This document shows, one piece after another, positions 28,501 through 44,681 of a stretch of DNA of 64,000 nucleotides (the first letter of the stretch is position 1; the number at the start of each line of letters is the position of its first letter). The DNA is taken from the NCBI GenBank assembly GCA_958298945.1, contig OY282608.1, positions 74,324,806 through 74,388,805 on the forward strand. The letters run 5' to 3'. Under the pieces are notes generated by a model. That model was not told the origin of the DNA. It saw only the letters and a program-made list of their open reading frames with translations, and did no database searches. The stretch is from Atherix ibis. Taxonomy: Eukaryota; Arthropoda; Insecta; Diptera; Athericidae. Both the position numbers and the translations under genes were made by a program.

Positions 28501-31500
28501 TAAACCAACAAACCAACAAACCAACAAACCAACAAACCAACAAACCAACAAACCAACAAACCAACAAACCAATAAACCAACAAACCAACAAACTAACAAA
28601 CCAACAAACCAACAAACCAACAAACCAAAAAACCAACAAACCAACAAACCAACAAGCCAACAAACCATCAAGCTAACAAACGAACAAACCAACAAACCAA
28701 CAAACCAACAATACAACAAACCAAAAAACCAATAAACCAACAAACCAACAAACCAACAAACCAACAAACCAACAAACCAACAAACCAACAAGCCAACAAA
28801 CAAACAAGCCAACAAACGAACAAACCAACAAGCCAACAAACTAACAAACCAACAAACCAAAAAACCAACGAACCAACAAACCAACAAACCAACAAACCAA
28901 CAAACCAACAAACCAACAAACCAGCAAACCAACAAGACAACAAACCAAAAAACCAACAAGCCAACAAACCAACAAGCCAACAAACCAACAAACCAACAAA
29001 CCAACAAACCAACAAGACAACAAACAAAAAAACCAACAAACCAACACACCAACAATCCAACAAATTAACAAGCCAACAAACCAATAAGCCAACAAACGAA
29101 CAAACCAACAAGCCAACAAACCAACAAACCAACGAACCAACAAACCAACAAACCAACAAACAAACAAACAAACAAACCAACAAACCAAACAACCAACAAA
29201 CCAACAAACCAACAAGCCAACAAACCAACAAGCCAACAAACGAACAAACCAACAAGCCAACAAACCAACAATCCAACAAACGAACATACCAACAAGCCAA
29301 CAAACCAACAAACCAATAAACCAACAAACCAACGAACCAACAAACCAACAAACCAACAAACAAACAAACAAGCAAACCAACAAACCAAAAAACCAACAAA
29401 CCAACGAACCAACAAACCAACAGACCAACAAACCAACAAGCCAACAAACCAACAAGCCAACAAATCAACAAACCAACAACCAACAAACCAACAAACCAAC
29501 GAACCAACAAACCAACAAACCAACAAACCAACAAACCAACAAACCAACAAACCAACAAACCAACAAACCAACAAACAAATAAACCAACAAACCAACAAAC
29601 CAACAAATGAATAAACCAATAAACCAACAAACCAACAAACCAACAAACCAACAAACCAACAAACCAACAAACCAACAAACCAACAAACCAACAAACCAAC
29701 AAACGAACAAATCAACAAACCAAAAAACTATCAAACCAACAAACCAAAAAACCAAAAAAACCAACAAACCAACAAACCAACAAACCAACAAACCAACAAA
29801 CCAACAAAACAACAAGCCAACAAGCCAACAAGCCAACAAACCAACAAGCCAACAAACGAACGAACCAACAAACCAGCAAACAAATAAACCAACAAACCCA
29901 CAAACCAACAAACGAACAAACCAACAAACGAACAAATCAACAAACCAACAAACCAACAAACCAACAAACCAACAAACCAACAAACCAACAAACAAATAAA
30001 CCAACAAACCAACAAACCAACAAACCAACAAACCAACAAACCAACAAACCAATAAACCAACAAACCAACAAACCAACAAACCAACAAACCAACAAACCAA
30101 CAAACCAACAAATCAAAAAACCAACAAACCAACAAACCAACAAGCCAACAAACCATCAAGCCAACAAACGAACAAACCAACAAACCAACAAACCAACAAG
30201 ACAACAAACCAACAAACGAATAAACCAACAAACCAACAAACCAACAAACCAACAAACCAACAAGCCAACAAACCAACAAGCCAACAAACGAACAAACCAA
30301 CAAGCCAACAAACCAACAAACCAACAAACCAAAAAACCAACGAACCAACAAACCAACAAACCAACAAACCAACAAACCAACAAACAAATAAACCAACAAA
30401 CCAACAAACCAACAAACCAACAAACCAACAAACCAATAAACCAACAAACCAACAAACCAACAAACCAACAAACCAACAAACCAACAAACCAAAAAACCAA
30501 CAAACCAACAAACCAACAAGCCAACAAACCATCAAGCCAACAAACGAACAAACCAACAAACCAACAAACCAACAAGACAACAAACCAAAAAACCAATAAA
30601 CCAACAAACCAACAAACCAACAAACAAACAAACCAACAAACCAACAAGCCAACAAACCAACAAGCCAACAAACGAACAAACCAACAAGCCAACAAACCAA
30701 CAAACCAACAAACATAAAAACCAACGAACCATCAAACCAACAAATCAACAAACGAACAAACCAACAAACCAACAAACCAACAAGACAACAAACCATAAAA
30801 CCAACAAGCCAACAAGCCAACAAGCCAACAAACCAACAAACCAACAAACCAACAAACCAACAAGACAACAAACCAACAAACCAACAAATCAACAAACCAA
30901 CAAACCAAAAAACCAACAAATCAACAAACCAACAAACCAAAAAACCAACAAACCAACAAACCAACAAGCCAAAAAACCATCAAGCCAACAAACGAACAAA
31001 CCAACAAACCAATAAACCAACAAACCAACAAACCAACAAACCAACAAACCAACAAACAAACAATCAAACAAACAAACAAACCAACAAACCAACAAACCAA
31101 GAAACCAATAAACCAACAAACCAACAAACCAACAAACCAACAACCCAACAAACCAACAAACCAAAAAATCAACAAACCAACATACCAACAAACCAACAAA
31201 CCAACAAACCAACAAACCAAAAAACCAACAAGCCAACAAGCCAACAAGCCAACAAACCAACAAACCAACAAACCAACAAACCAACAAACCAACAAACCAA
31301 CAAACCAACAAACCAACAAACCAACAAACCAACAAACCAACAAATCAACAAACCAACAAACCAAAAAACCAACAAACCAACAAACCAACAAGCCAACAAA
31401 CCATCAAGCCAACAAACGAACAAACCAACAAACCAATAAACCATTAAACCAACAAACCAACAAACCAACAAACCAACAAACAAACAATCAAACAAACAAA

Positions 31501-34500
31501 CAAACCAACAAACCAACAAACCAAGAAACCAATAAACCAACAAACCAACAAACCAACAAACCAACAACCCAACAAACCAACAAACCAACAAATCAACAAA
31601 CCAACATACCAACAAACCAACAAACCAACAAACCAACAAACCAACAAACCAACAAACCAACAAACCAACAAACCAACAAACCAAGTAACCAACAAACCAA
31701 CAAACGAACAAACCAACAAACAAACAAACCAACAAACGAACAAACCAACAAACGAACAAAACAACAAACCAACAAACCAACAAACCAACATACTAACAAA
31801 CGAAAAAACCAACAAACCAACAAACCAACAAACCAACAAACCAACAAACCAACAAACCAACAAACCAACAAACCAACAAACCAACAAACCAACAAACCAA
31901 CAAACCCACAAACCAACAAACCAACAAACCAACAAACCAATAAACAAACAAACCAACAAACCAACAAACCAACAAGCCAACAAGCCAACAAGCCAACAAA
32001 CGAACAAACCAACAAACGAACAATCCAACAAACAAACAAACCAACATACCAACAAACGAACAATCCATGAAACCAACAAACGAACAAACAAACAAACCAA
32101 CAAACCAACAAACAAACAAACCAATAAACCAACAAACCAACAAACCAACAAACCAACAAACCAACAAACCAACAAGCCAACAAACCAACAAACCAACAAA
32201 CAAATAAGTCAAGAAACCAACAAACCAACAAACCAACAAACCAACAAACCAACAAACCAACAAACCAACAAACCAACAAACCAACAAACCAAAAAACGAA
32301 CAAACCAACAAACCAACAAACCAACAAACCAACAAACCAATAAACCAACAAACCAACAAACCAACAAACCAATAAACCAACAAACCAACAAACCAACAAA
32401 CCAATAAACCAACAAACCAACAAACTAACAAACCAACAAACCAACAAACCAACAAACCAAAAAACCAACAAACCAACAAACCAACAAGCCAACAAACCAT
32501 CAAGCCAACAAACGAACAAACCAACAAACCAACGAACCAACAAGACAACAAACCAAAAAACCAATAAACCAACAAACCAACAAACCAACAAACCAACAAA
32601 CCAACAAACCAACAAACCAACAAGCCAACAAACCAACAAGCCAACAAACGAACAAACCAACAAGCCAACAAACCAACAAACCAACAAACCAAAAAACCAA
32701 CGAACCAACAAACCAACAAACCAACAAACCAACAAACCAACAAACCAACAAACCAACAAGACAACAAACCAAAAAACCAACAAGCCAACAAACCAACGAG
32801 CCAACAAACCAACAAACCAACAAACCAACAAACCAACAAGACAACAAACCAAAAAACCAACAAACCAACACACCAACAATCCAACAAATTAACAAGCCAA
32901 CAAACCAATAAGCCAACAAACGAACAAACCAACAAGCCAACAAACCAACAAACCAACGAACCAACAAACCAAAAAACCAACAAACCAACACACCAACAAT
33001 CCAACAAATTAACAAGCCAACAAACCAATAAGCCAACAAACCAAACAACCAACAAACCAACAAACCAACAAGCCAACAAACCAACAAGCCAACAAACCAT
33101 CAAGCCAACAACCGAACAAACCAACAAACCAATAAACCAACAAACCAACAAACCAACAAACCAACAAACCAACAAACAAACAATCAAACAAATAAACAAA
33201 CCAACAAACCAACAAACCAAGAAACCAATAAACCAACAAACCAACAAACCAACAAACCAACAACCCAACAAACCAACAAACCAACAAACCAACAAATCAA
33301 CAAACCAACATACCAACAAACCAACAAACCAACAAACCAACAAACCAACAAACCAACAAACCAACAAACCAACAAACCAACAAACCAACAAACCAACAAA
33401 CCAAGTAACCAACAAACCAACAAACGAACAAACCAACAAACAAACAAACCAACAAACGAACAAACCAACAAACGAACAAAACAACAAACCAACAAACCAA
33501 CAAACCAACAAACCAACATACTAACAAACGAACAAACCAACAAACCAACAAACCAACAAACCAACAAACCAACAAACCAACAAACCAACAAACCAACAAA
33601 CCAACAAACCAACAAACCAACAAACCCACAAACCAACAAACCAACAAACCAACAAACCAATAAACAAACAAACCAACAAACCAACAAACCAACAAGCCAA
33701 CAAGCCAACAAGCCAACAAATGAACAAACCAACAAACGAACAATCCAACAAACAAACAAACCAACATACCAACAAACGAACAATCCATGAAACCAACAAA
33801 CGAACAAACAAACAAACCAACAAACCAACAAACAAACAAACCAATAAACCAACAAACCAACAAACCAACAAACCAACAAACCAACAAACCAACAAGCCAA
33901 CAAACCAACAAACCAACAAACAAATAAGTCAAGAAACCAACAAACCAACAAACCAACAAATCAACAAACCAACAAACCAACAAACCAACAAACCAACAAA
34001 CCAAAAAACAAACAAACAAACAAACCAACAAACCAACAAACCAACAAACCAATAAACCAACAAACCAACAAACCAACAAACCAACAAACCAACAAACCAA
34101 CAAACCAACAAACCAACAAACCAACAAACCAATAAACCAACAAACCAACAAACTAACAAACCAACAAACCAACAAACCAACAAACCAAAAAACCAACAAA
34201 CCAACAAACCAACAAGCCAACAAACCATCAAGCCAACAAACGAACAAACCAACAAACCAACAAACCAACAAGACAACAAACCAAAAAACCAATAAACCAA
34301 CAAACCAACAAACCAACAAACCAACAAACCAACAAACCAACAAGCCAACAAACCAACAAGCCAACAAACGAACAAACCAACAAGCCAACAAACCAACAAA
34401 CCAACAAACCAAAAAACCAACGAGCCAACAAACCAATAAACCAACAAACCAACAAACCAACAAACCAACAAACCAACAAACCAACAAGCCAACAAACCAA

Positions 34501-37425
34501 CAAACCAACAAACAAATAAGTCAAGAAACCAACAAACCAACAAACCAACAAATCAACAAACCAACAAACCAACAAACCAACAAACCAACAAACCAAAAAA
34601 CAAACAAACAAACAAACCAACAAACCAACAAACCAACAAACCAATAAACCAACAAACCAACAAACCAACAAACCAACAAACCAACAAACCAACAAACCAA
34701 CAAACCAACAAACCAACAAACCAATAAACCAACAAACCAACAAACTAACAAACCAACAAACCAACAAACCAACAAACCAAAAAACCAACAAACCAACAAA
34801 CCAACAAGCCAACAAACCATCAAGCCAACAAACGAACAAACCAACAAACCAACAAACCAACAAGACAACAAACCAAAAAACCAATAAACCAACAAACCAA
34901 CAAACCAACAAACCAACAAACCAACAAACCAACAAGCCAACAAACCAACAAGCCAACAAACGAACAAACCAACAAGCCAACAAACCAACAAACCAACAAA
35001 CCAAAAAACCAACGAGCCAACAAACCAACAAACCAACAAACCAACAAACCAACAAACCAACAAACCAACAAACCAACAAGACAACAAACCAAAAAACCAA
35101 CAAGCCAACAAACCAACAAGCCAACAAACCAACAAACCAACAAACCAACAAACCAACAAGACAACAAACCAAAAAACCAACAAACCAACACACCAACAAT
35201 CCAACAAATTAACAAGCCAACAAACCAATAAGCCAACAAACGAACAAACCAACAAGCCAACAAACCAACAAACCAACGAACCAACAAACCAACAAACCAA
35301 CAAACAAACAAACAAACAAACCAACAAACCAAACAACCAACAAACCAACAAACCAACAAGCCAACAAACCAACAAGCCAACAAACGAACAAACCAACAAG
35401 CCAACAAACCAACAATCCAACAAACGAACATACCAACAAGCCAACAAACCAACAAACCAATAAACCAACAAACCAACGAACCAACAAACCAACAAACCAA
35501 CAAACAAACAAATAAGCAAACCAACAAACCAAGAAACCAACAAACCAAAGAACCAACAAACCAACAGACCAACAAACCAACAAGCCAACAAACCAACAAG
35601 CCAACAAATCAACAAACCAACAACCAACAAACCAACAAACCAACGAACCAACAAACCAACAAACCAACAAACCAACAAACCAACAAACCAACAAACCAAC
35701 AAACCAACAAACCAACAAACAAATAAACTAACAAACTAACAAACCAACAAACCAACAAATGAATAAACCAACAAACCAACAAACCAACAAACCAACAAAC
35801 CAACATACCAACAAACCAACAAACCAACAAACCAACAAACCAACAAACGAACAAATCAACAAACCAAAAAACCATCAAACCAACAAACCAAAAAACCAAC
35901 AAACCAACAAACCAACAAACCAACAAACCAACAAACCAACAAACCAACAAAACAACAAGCCAACAAGCCAACAAGCCAACAAACCAACAAGCCAACAAAC
36001 GAACGGACCAACAAACCAGCAAACAAATAAACCAACAAACCCACAAACCAACAAACGAACAAACCAACAAACGAACAAATCAACAAACCAACAAACCAAC
36101 AAACCAACAAACCAACAAACCAACAAACCAACAAACAAATAAACCAACAAACCAACAAACCAACAAACCAACAAACCAACAAACCAACAAACCAATAAAC
36201 CAACAAACCAACAAACCAACAAACCAACAAACCAACAAACCAACAAACCAACAAACCAAAAAACCAACAAACCAACAAACCAACAAGCCAACAAACCATC
36301 AAGCCAACAAACGAACATACCAACAAACCAACAAACCAACAAGACAACAAACCAAAAAACCAATAAACCAACAAACCAGCAAACCAACAAACCAACAAAC
36401 CAACAAACCAACAAGCCAACAAACCAACAAGCCAACAAACGAACAAACCAACAAGCCAACAAACCAACAAACCAACAAACCAAAAAACCAACGAACCAAC
36501 AAACCAACAAACCAACAAACCAACAAACCAACAAACAAATAAACCAACAAACCAACAAACCAACAAACCAACAAACCAACAAACCAATAAACCAACAAAC
36601 CAACAAACCAACAAACCAACAAACCAACAAACCAACAAACCAAAAAACCAACAAACCAACAAACCAACAAGCCAACAAACCATCAAGCCAACAAACGAAC
36701 AAACCAACAAACCAACAAACCAACAAGACAACAAACCAAAAAACCAATAAACCAACAAACCAACAAACCAACAAACCAACAAACAAACAAACGAACAAAC
36801 CTACAAGCCAACAAACCAACAAACCAACAAACCAACAAACCAACAAGACAACAAACCAAAAAACCAACAAGCCAACAAGCCAACGAACCACCAAACCAAC
36901 AAACCAACAAGACAACAAACCAAAAAACCAACAAACCAACACACCAACAATCCAACAAACCAACTAGCCAACAAACCAATAGGCCAACAAACGAACAAAC
37001 CAACAAGCCAACAAACCAACAAACCAACGAACCAACAAACCAACAAACCAACAAACAAACAAACATACAAACCAACAAACCAAACAACCAACAAACCAAA
37101 CAACCAACAAACCAACAAACCAACAAGCCAACAAACCAACAAGCCAACAAACGAACAAACCAACAAGCCAACAAACCAACAATCCAACAAACGAACATAC
37201 CAACAAGCCAACAAACCAACAAACCAACAAACCAACAAACCAACGAACCAACAAACCAACAAACCAACAAACAAACAAACAAGCAAACCAACAAACCAAA
37301 AAACCAGCAAACCAACAAACCAACAAACCAACAAACCAACAAACCAACAAGACAACAAACCAAAAAACCAACAAACCAACAAACCAACAAGCCAACAAAC
37401 CAACAAGCCAACAAATCAACAAACC

Positions 37426-39232
37426 AACAACCAACAAACCAACAAACCAACGAACCAACAAACCAACAAACCAACAAACCAACAAACCAACAAACCAACA
37501 AACCAACAAACAAATAAACCAACAAACCAACAAACCAACAAACCAACAAATGAATAAACCAACAAACCAACAAACCAACAAACCAACAAACCAACAAACC
37601 AACAAACCAACAAACCAACAAACGAACAAATCAACAAACCAAAAAACCAACAAACCAAAAAACCAACAAACCAACAAACCAACAAACCAACAAACCAACA
37701 AACCAACAAACCAACAAAACAACAAGCCAACAAGCCAACAAGCCAACAAACCAACAAGCCAACAAACGAACAAACCAACAAACCAGCAAACAAATAAACC
37801 AACAAACCCACAAACCAACAAACGAACAAACCAACAAACGAACAAATCAACAAACCAACAAACCAACAAACCAACAAACCAACAAACCAACAAACCAACA
37901 AACAAATAAACCAACAAACCAACAAACCAACAAACCAACAAACCAACAAACCAACATACCAACAAACCAACAAACCAACAAACCAACAAACCAACAAACC
38001 AACAAACCAACAAACCAACAAGCCAACAAGCCAACAAGCCAACAAACCAACAAGCCAACAAACGAACAAACCAACATACCAACAAACGAACAAACCAACA
38101 AACCAACAAACGAACAAACCAACAAACCAACAAAAAAACAAACCAACAAACGAACATACTAACAAACCAACAAACCACCAAACCAACAAACCAACAAACA
38201 AATAAACCAACAAACCAACAAACCAACAAACCAACCAACCAACAAACCAACAAACCAACAAACCCACAAACCAACAAACAAACAAAACAACAAACCAACA
38301 AACCAACATACCAACAAATGAACAAACCAACAAACCAACAATCCAACAAACGAACAAACCATCAAACCAACAAACCAACAAACCAACAAACGAACAAACC
38401 AACAAACCAACAAACCAACAAACCAACAAGCAAACAAACCAACAAACCAACAAACAAATAAGCCAACAAACCAACAAACCAACAAACCAACAAACCAACA
38501 AACCAACAAACCAACAAACCAACAAACCAACAAACCAACAAACCAACAAACCAACAAACCAACAAACCAACAAACCAATAAACGAACAAACCATCAAACA
38601 AACAAACCAACAAACCAACAAACCAACAAACCAACAAGACAACAAACCAAAAAACCAACAAGCCAACAAGCCAACAAGCCAACAAACCAACAAACCAACA
38701 AACCAACAAACCAACAAACCAACAAGACAACAAACCAAAAAACCAACAAACCAACACACCAACAATCCAACAAACCAACAAGCCAACAAACCAATAGGCC
38801 AACAAACGAACAAACCAACAAGCCAACAAACCAACAAACCAACGAACCAACAAACCAACAAACCAACAAACAAACAAACAAACAAACCAACAAACCAAAC
38901 AACCAACAAACCAACAAACCAACAAGCCAACAAACCAACAAGCCAACAAACGAACAAACCAACAAGCCAACAAACCAACAATCCAACAAACGAACATACC
39001 AACAAGCCAACAAACCAACAAACCAACAAACCAACAAACAAACAAACAAGCAAACCAACAAACCAAAAAACCAGCAAACCAACAAACCAACAAACCAACA
39101 AACCAACAAACCAACAAGACAACAAACCAAAAAACCAACAAACCAACAAACCAACGAACCAACAAACCAACAAACCAACAAACCAACAAGCCAACAAACC
39201 AACAAGCCAACAAAACAACAAACCAACAACCA
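37426..39232. repeat. Copy 1 of a near-perfect 1,807 bp tandem duplication
   Basis: At least five landmarks are spaced exactly 1807 from copy 2: ATG 37550/39357, CATACT 38155/39962, CCATCAAAC 38591/40398, CAAGAC 38635/40442 and CGAACATACC 38991/40798. The four repeat-peptide frames I compared (at 37550, 37631, 37847 and 38159) keep the same length 1807 bases downstream, and nearly the same residues. 1807 = 7 mod 8 because the 7-nt unit lies in each period. The spacing between the 7-nt units at 35619 and 37426 is also 1807, so a third, more diverged copy lies to the left. Confidence 0.88.
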
Positions 39233-41030
39233 ACAAACCAACAAACCAACGAACCAACAAACCAACAAACCAACAAACCACCAAACCAACAAACCAACAA
39301 ACCAACAAACCAACAAACAAATAAACCAACAAACCAACAAACCAACAAACCAACAAATGAATAAACCAACAAACCAACAAACCAACAAACCAACAAACCA
39401 ACAAACCAACAAACCAACAAACCAACAAACGAACAAATCAACAAACCAAAAAACCAACAAACCAAAAAACCAACAAACCAACAAACCAACAAACCAACAA
39501 ACCAACAAACCAACAAACCAACAAAACAACAAGCCAACAAGCCAACAAGCCAACAAACCAACAAGCCAACAAACGAACAAACCAACAAACCAGCAAACAA
39601 ATAAACCAACAAACCCACAAACCAACAAACGAACAAACCAACAAACGAACAAATCAACAAACCAACAAACCAACAAACCAACAAACCAACAAACCAACAA
39701 ACCAACAAACAAATAAACCAACAAACCAACAAACCAACAAACCAACAAACCAACAAACCAACATACCAACAAACCAACAAACCAACAAACCAACAAACCA
39801 ACAAACCAACAAACCAACAAACCAACAAGCCAACAAGCCAACAAGCCAACAAACCAACAAGCCAACAAACGAACAAACCAACATACCAACAAACGAACAA
39901 ACCAACAAACCAACAAACGAACAAACCAACAAACCAACAAAAAAACAAACCAACAAACGAACATACTAACAAACCAACAAACCACCAAACCAACAAACCA
40001 ACAAACAAATAAACCAACAAACCAACAAACCAACAAACCAACCAACCAACAAACCAACAAACCAACAAACCCACAAACCAATAAACAAACAAAACAACAA
40101 ACCAACAAACCAACATACCAACAAATGAACAAACCAACAAACCAACAATCCAACAAACGAACAAACCATCAAACCAACAAACCAACAAACCAACAAACGA
40201 ACAAACCAACAAACCAACAAACCAACAAACCAACAAGCAAACAAACCAACAAACCAACAAACAAATAAGCCAACAAACCAACAAACCAACAAACCAACAA
40301 ACCAACAAACCAACAAACCAACAAACCAACAAACCAACAAACCAACAAACCAACAAACCAACAAACCAACAAACCAACAAACCAATAAACGAACAAACCA
40401 TCAAACAAACAAACCAACAAACCAACAAACCAACAAACCAACAAGACAACAAACCAAAAAACTAACAAGCCAACAAGCCAACAAGCCAACAAACCAACAA
40501 ACCAACAAACCAACAAACCAACAAACCAACAAGACAACAAACCAAAAAACCAACAAACCAACACACCAACAATCCAACAAACCAACAAGCCAACAAACCA
40601 ATAGGCCAACAAACGAACAAACCAACAAGCCAACAAACCAACAAACCAACGAACCAACAAACCAACAAACCAACAAACAAACAAACAAACAAACCAACAA
40701 ACCAAACAACCAACAAACCAACAAACCAACAAGCCAACAAACCAACAAGCCAACAAACGAACAAACCAACAAGCCAACAAACCAACAATCCAACAAACGA
40801 ACATACCAACAAGCCAACAAACCAACAAACCAACAAACCAACAAACCAACGAACCAACAAACCAACAAACCAACAAACAAACAAACAAGCAAACCAACAA
40901 ACCAAAAAACCAGCAAACCAACAAACCAACAAACCAACAAACCAACAAACCAACAAGACAACAAACCAAAAAACCAACAAACCAACAAACCAACGAACCA
41001 ACAAACCAACAAACCAACAAGCCAACAAGC
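39233..41030. repeat. Copy 2 of the 1,807 bp tandem duplication
   Basis: It matches copy 1 landmark by landmark until about 40.85 kb. After that an insertion of four units changes the offset to about 1839 (AAGCAAACC landmark about 39047 and 40886). Copy 2 has small private changes, such as AACAATAAAC near 40081 where copy 1 has AACAAACAAAC. Confidence 0.85.
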
Positions 41031-42466
41031 CAACAAGCCAACAAACCAACAAGCCAACAAACGAACAAACCAACATACCAACAAACGAACAAACCAACAA
41101 ACCAAGAAACGAACAAACCAACAAACCAACAAAAAAACAAACCAACAAACGAACATACTAACAAACCAACAAACCACCAAACCAACAAACCAACAAACAA
41201 ATAAACCAACAAACCAACAAACCAACAAACCAACCAACCAACAAACCAACAAACCAACAAACCCACAAACCAACAAACAAACAAAACAACAAACCAACAA
41301 ACCAACAAACCAACATACCAACAAACGAACAAACCAACAAACCAACAATCCAACAAACCAACAAACCAACAAACCAACAAACGAACAAACCAACAAACCA
41401 ACAAACCAACAAACCAACAAGCAAACAAACCAACAAACCAACAAACAAATAAGCCAACAAACCAACAAACCAACAAACCAACAAACCAACAAACCAACAA
41501 ACCAACAAACCAACAAACCAACAAACCAACAAACCAACAAACCAACAAACCAACAAACCAATAAACGAACAAACCATCAAACAAACAAACCAACAAACCA
41601 ACAAACCAACAAACCAACAAACCAACAAACCATCAAACCAACAAACCAACAAACCAACAAACCAACAAACCAACAAACCAACAAATCAACAAACCAACAA
41701 ACCATCAAACCAACAAGCAAACATACCAACTAACCAACAAACCAACAAACCAACAAACCAACAAACCAACAAACCAACAAACCAACAAAGCAAAAAACGA
41801 ACAAACCAACAAACCAACTAACCAACAAACCAACAAACCAACAAACCAACAAACCAACAAACCAACAAACCAACAAACCAACAAACCAACAAACCAACAA
41901 TCCAACAAGCCAACAAACCAACAAACCAACAAACAAATAAGTCAACAAACCAACAAACCAACAAACCAACAAACCAACAAACCAACAAACCAACAAACCA
42001 ACAAACCAACAAACCAACAAACCAAAAAACCAAAAAAAGAACAAACCAACAAACCAACAAACCAACAAACCAACAAACCAATAAACCAACAAACCAACAA
42101 ACCAACAAACCAACAAACCAACAAACCAACAAACCAATAAACCAACAAATCAACAAACCAACAAACCAACAAACCAACAAACCAACAAACCAACAAACCA
42201 TCAAACAAACAAACAAACAAACAAGCAAACCAACAAACCAAAAAGCCAACAAACCAACAAACCACCAAACCAACAAACCAACAAACCAACAAACCAACAA
42301 GACAACAAATCAAAAAACCAACAAACCAACAAACCAACAAACCAACAAACCAACAAACCAACAAACCAACAAGCCAACAAACCAACAAGCCAACAAACGA
42401 ACAAACCAACAAGCCAACAAACCAACAAACCAAAAAACCAACGAACCAACAAACCAACAAACCAAC

Positions 42467-42606
42467 AAACAAACAAACAAACAAACAAACCAACAAACCA
42501 AAAAACCAACAAACCAACAAACCAACAAACCAACAAACCAACAAACCAACAAACCAACAAACCAACAAACAAACAAACAAACAAACAAACAAACAAACAA
42601 ACAAAA
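42467..42606. repeat. Two (AAAC)n tracts with even tetramer counts (42467-42490, 42567-42606)
   Basis: The first tract has six tetramers. The second has ten, the last being AAAA. Each shifts the octamer register by 4 and together they restore it, which agrees with the 2320-base spacing (a multiple of 8) between the flanking CATACT landmarks at 41154 and 43474. Confidence 0.85.
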
Positions 42607-44649
42607 CAACAAACCAAAAAACCAACAAACCAAAAAACCAACAAACCAACAAACCAACAAGACAACAAACCATAAAACCAACAAACCAACAAACCAACAA
42701 ACCAACAAACCAACAAACCAACAAACCAACAAGCCAACAAACCAACAAGCCAACAAACGAACAAACCAACAAGCCAACAAACCAACAAACCAACAAACCA
42801 ACAAACCAACGAACCAACAAACCAACAAACAAAGAAACAAACAAACAAACAAACCAACAAACCAAAAAACCAACAAACCAACAAACCAACAAACCAACAA
42901 GACAACAAACCAAAAAACCAACAAACCAACAAACAAACAAACCAACAATCCAACAAACCAACAAACCAACAAGCCAACAAACCAACAAGCCAACAAACCA
43001 ACAAACCAACAAACCAACAAACCAACAAACCAACAAGACAACAAACCTAAAAGCCAACAAACCAACACACCAACAATCCAACAAACCAACAAGCCAACAA
43101 ACGAACAAACCAACAAGCCAACAAACCAACAAACCAAAAAACCAACGAACAAACAAACAAACAAACCAACAAACCAACAAACGAACAAATCAACAAACCA
43201 ACAAACCAACAAACCAACAAACCAACAAACCAACAAACAAATAAACCAACAAACCAACAAACCAACAAACCAACAAACCAACATACCAACAAACCAACAA
43301 ACCAACAAACCAACAAACCAACAAACAAACAAACCAAGAAGCCAACAAGCCAACAAGCCAACAAACCAACAAGCCAACAAACGAACAAACCAACATACCA
43401 ACAAACGAACAAACCAACAAACCAACAAACGAACAAACCAACAAACTAACAAAAAAACAAACCAACAAACGAACATACTAACAAACCAACAAACCACCAA
43501 ACCAACAAACCAACAAACAAATAAACCAACAAACCAACAAACCAACAAACCACAAACCAACAAACCAACAAACCAACAAACCAACAAACCAACAAACCTA
43601 CAAACCAACAAACAAACAAACCAACAAACCAACAAACCAACATACCAACAAACGAACAAACCAACAAACCAACAAACCAACAAACGAACAAACCAACAAA
43701 CCGACAAACCAACAAGCCAACAAACGAACAAACCAACAAACCAACAAACCAACAAACGAACAAGCAAACAAACCAACAAACCAACAAACAAATAAGCCAA
43801 CAAACCAACAAACCAACAAACCAACAAACCAACAAACCAACAAACCAACAAACCAACAAACCAACAAACCAACAAACCAATAAACCAACAAACCAACAAA
43901 CCAATTAACGAACAAACCAACAAACCAACAAACCAACAAACCAACAAACCAACAAACCAACAAACCAACAAACCAAGAAACCATCAAACCAACAAACCAA
44001 CAAACCAACAAACCAACAAACCAACAAACCAACAAATCAACAAACCAACAAACCATCAAACCAACAAGCAAACAAACCAACTAACCAACAAACCAACAAA
44101 CCAACAAACCAACAAACCATTAAACCAACAAAGCAAAAAACGAACAAACCAACAAACCAACAAACCAACAAACCAACAAACCAACAAACCAACAAACCAA
44201 CAAACCAACAAACCAACAAACCAACAAACCAACAATCCAACAAGCCAACAAACCAACAAACCAACAAACAAATAAGTCAACAAACCAACAAACCAACAAA
44301 CCAACAAACCAACAAACCAACAAACCAACAAACCAAAAAACCAAAAAACGAACAAACCAACAAACCAACAAACCAACAAACCAACAAACCAATAAACCAA
44401 CAAACCAACAAACCAACAAACCAACAAACCAACAAACCAACAAACCAACAAACCAACAAACCAACAAACCAACAAACCAACAAACCAACAAACCAACAAA
44501 CCAACAAACCAACAAACCAACAAACCAACAAACCAACAAACCAACAAGCCAACAAACCATCAAGCCAACAAACAAACAAACCAACAAACCAATAAACCAA
44601 CAAACCAACAAACCAACAAACCAACAAACCAACAAACCAACAAACCATC

Positions 44650-44681
44650 AAACAAACAAACAAACAAACAAACAAACAAAC
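44650..44681. repeat. (AAAC)8 tract, half-unit slip
   Basis: Eight tetramers follow an ATC variant unit and precede a consensus unit. The even count shifts the register by 4. Confidence 0.85.

Larger units (their letters stand above)
14030..29460. repeat. Block B: satellite with CCATGAAACC barcode and 1.2-3.1 kb tandem duplications
   Basis: The block is defined by the paired units AACAATCC/ATGAAACC, whose ATG lies at 14412, 15556, 16732, 17492, 18604, 20579, 21699, 23619, 24411, 26571 and 27371. Spacings are 1144, 1176, 760, 1112, 1975, 1120, 1920, 792, 2160 and 800. All are multiples of 8 except 1975, which spans a one-base loss at about 20453 (CAATAACAAAC). Other barcodes are AACAGTCC units, ATCAAGCC units, and AACAATCA followed by AACAAACA units. 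No gene is seen. The ATG triplets only start repeat-derived frames. Confidence 0.75.
29460..41650. repeat. Block C: satellite with roughly 1.8 kb copies delimited by a 7-nt unit
   Basis: The 7-nt unit AACAACC occurs at 29475, 35619, 37426 and 39225. Each is followed 124-140 bases later by an AAATGAATAAACC landmark (ATG at 29607, 35759, 37550 and 39357), then by AACAAGCC triplets and an AACCAGCAAAC stretch. The middle part, about 31.0-34.6 kb, has block-B barcodes (ATG units at 32067 and 33787, AATCAAAC, AAGTAACC), so B and C material is interleaved. A one-base gain at about 29757 (CC, seven A, CC) cancels the loss at 29475 in the register count. No gene is seen. Confidence 0.7.
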
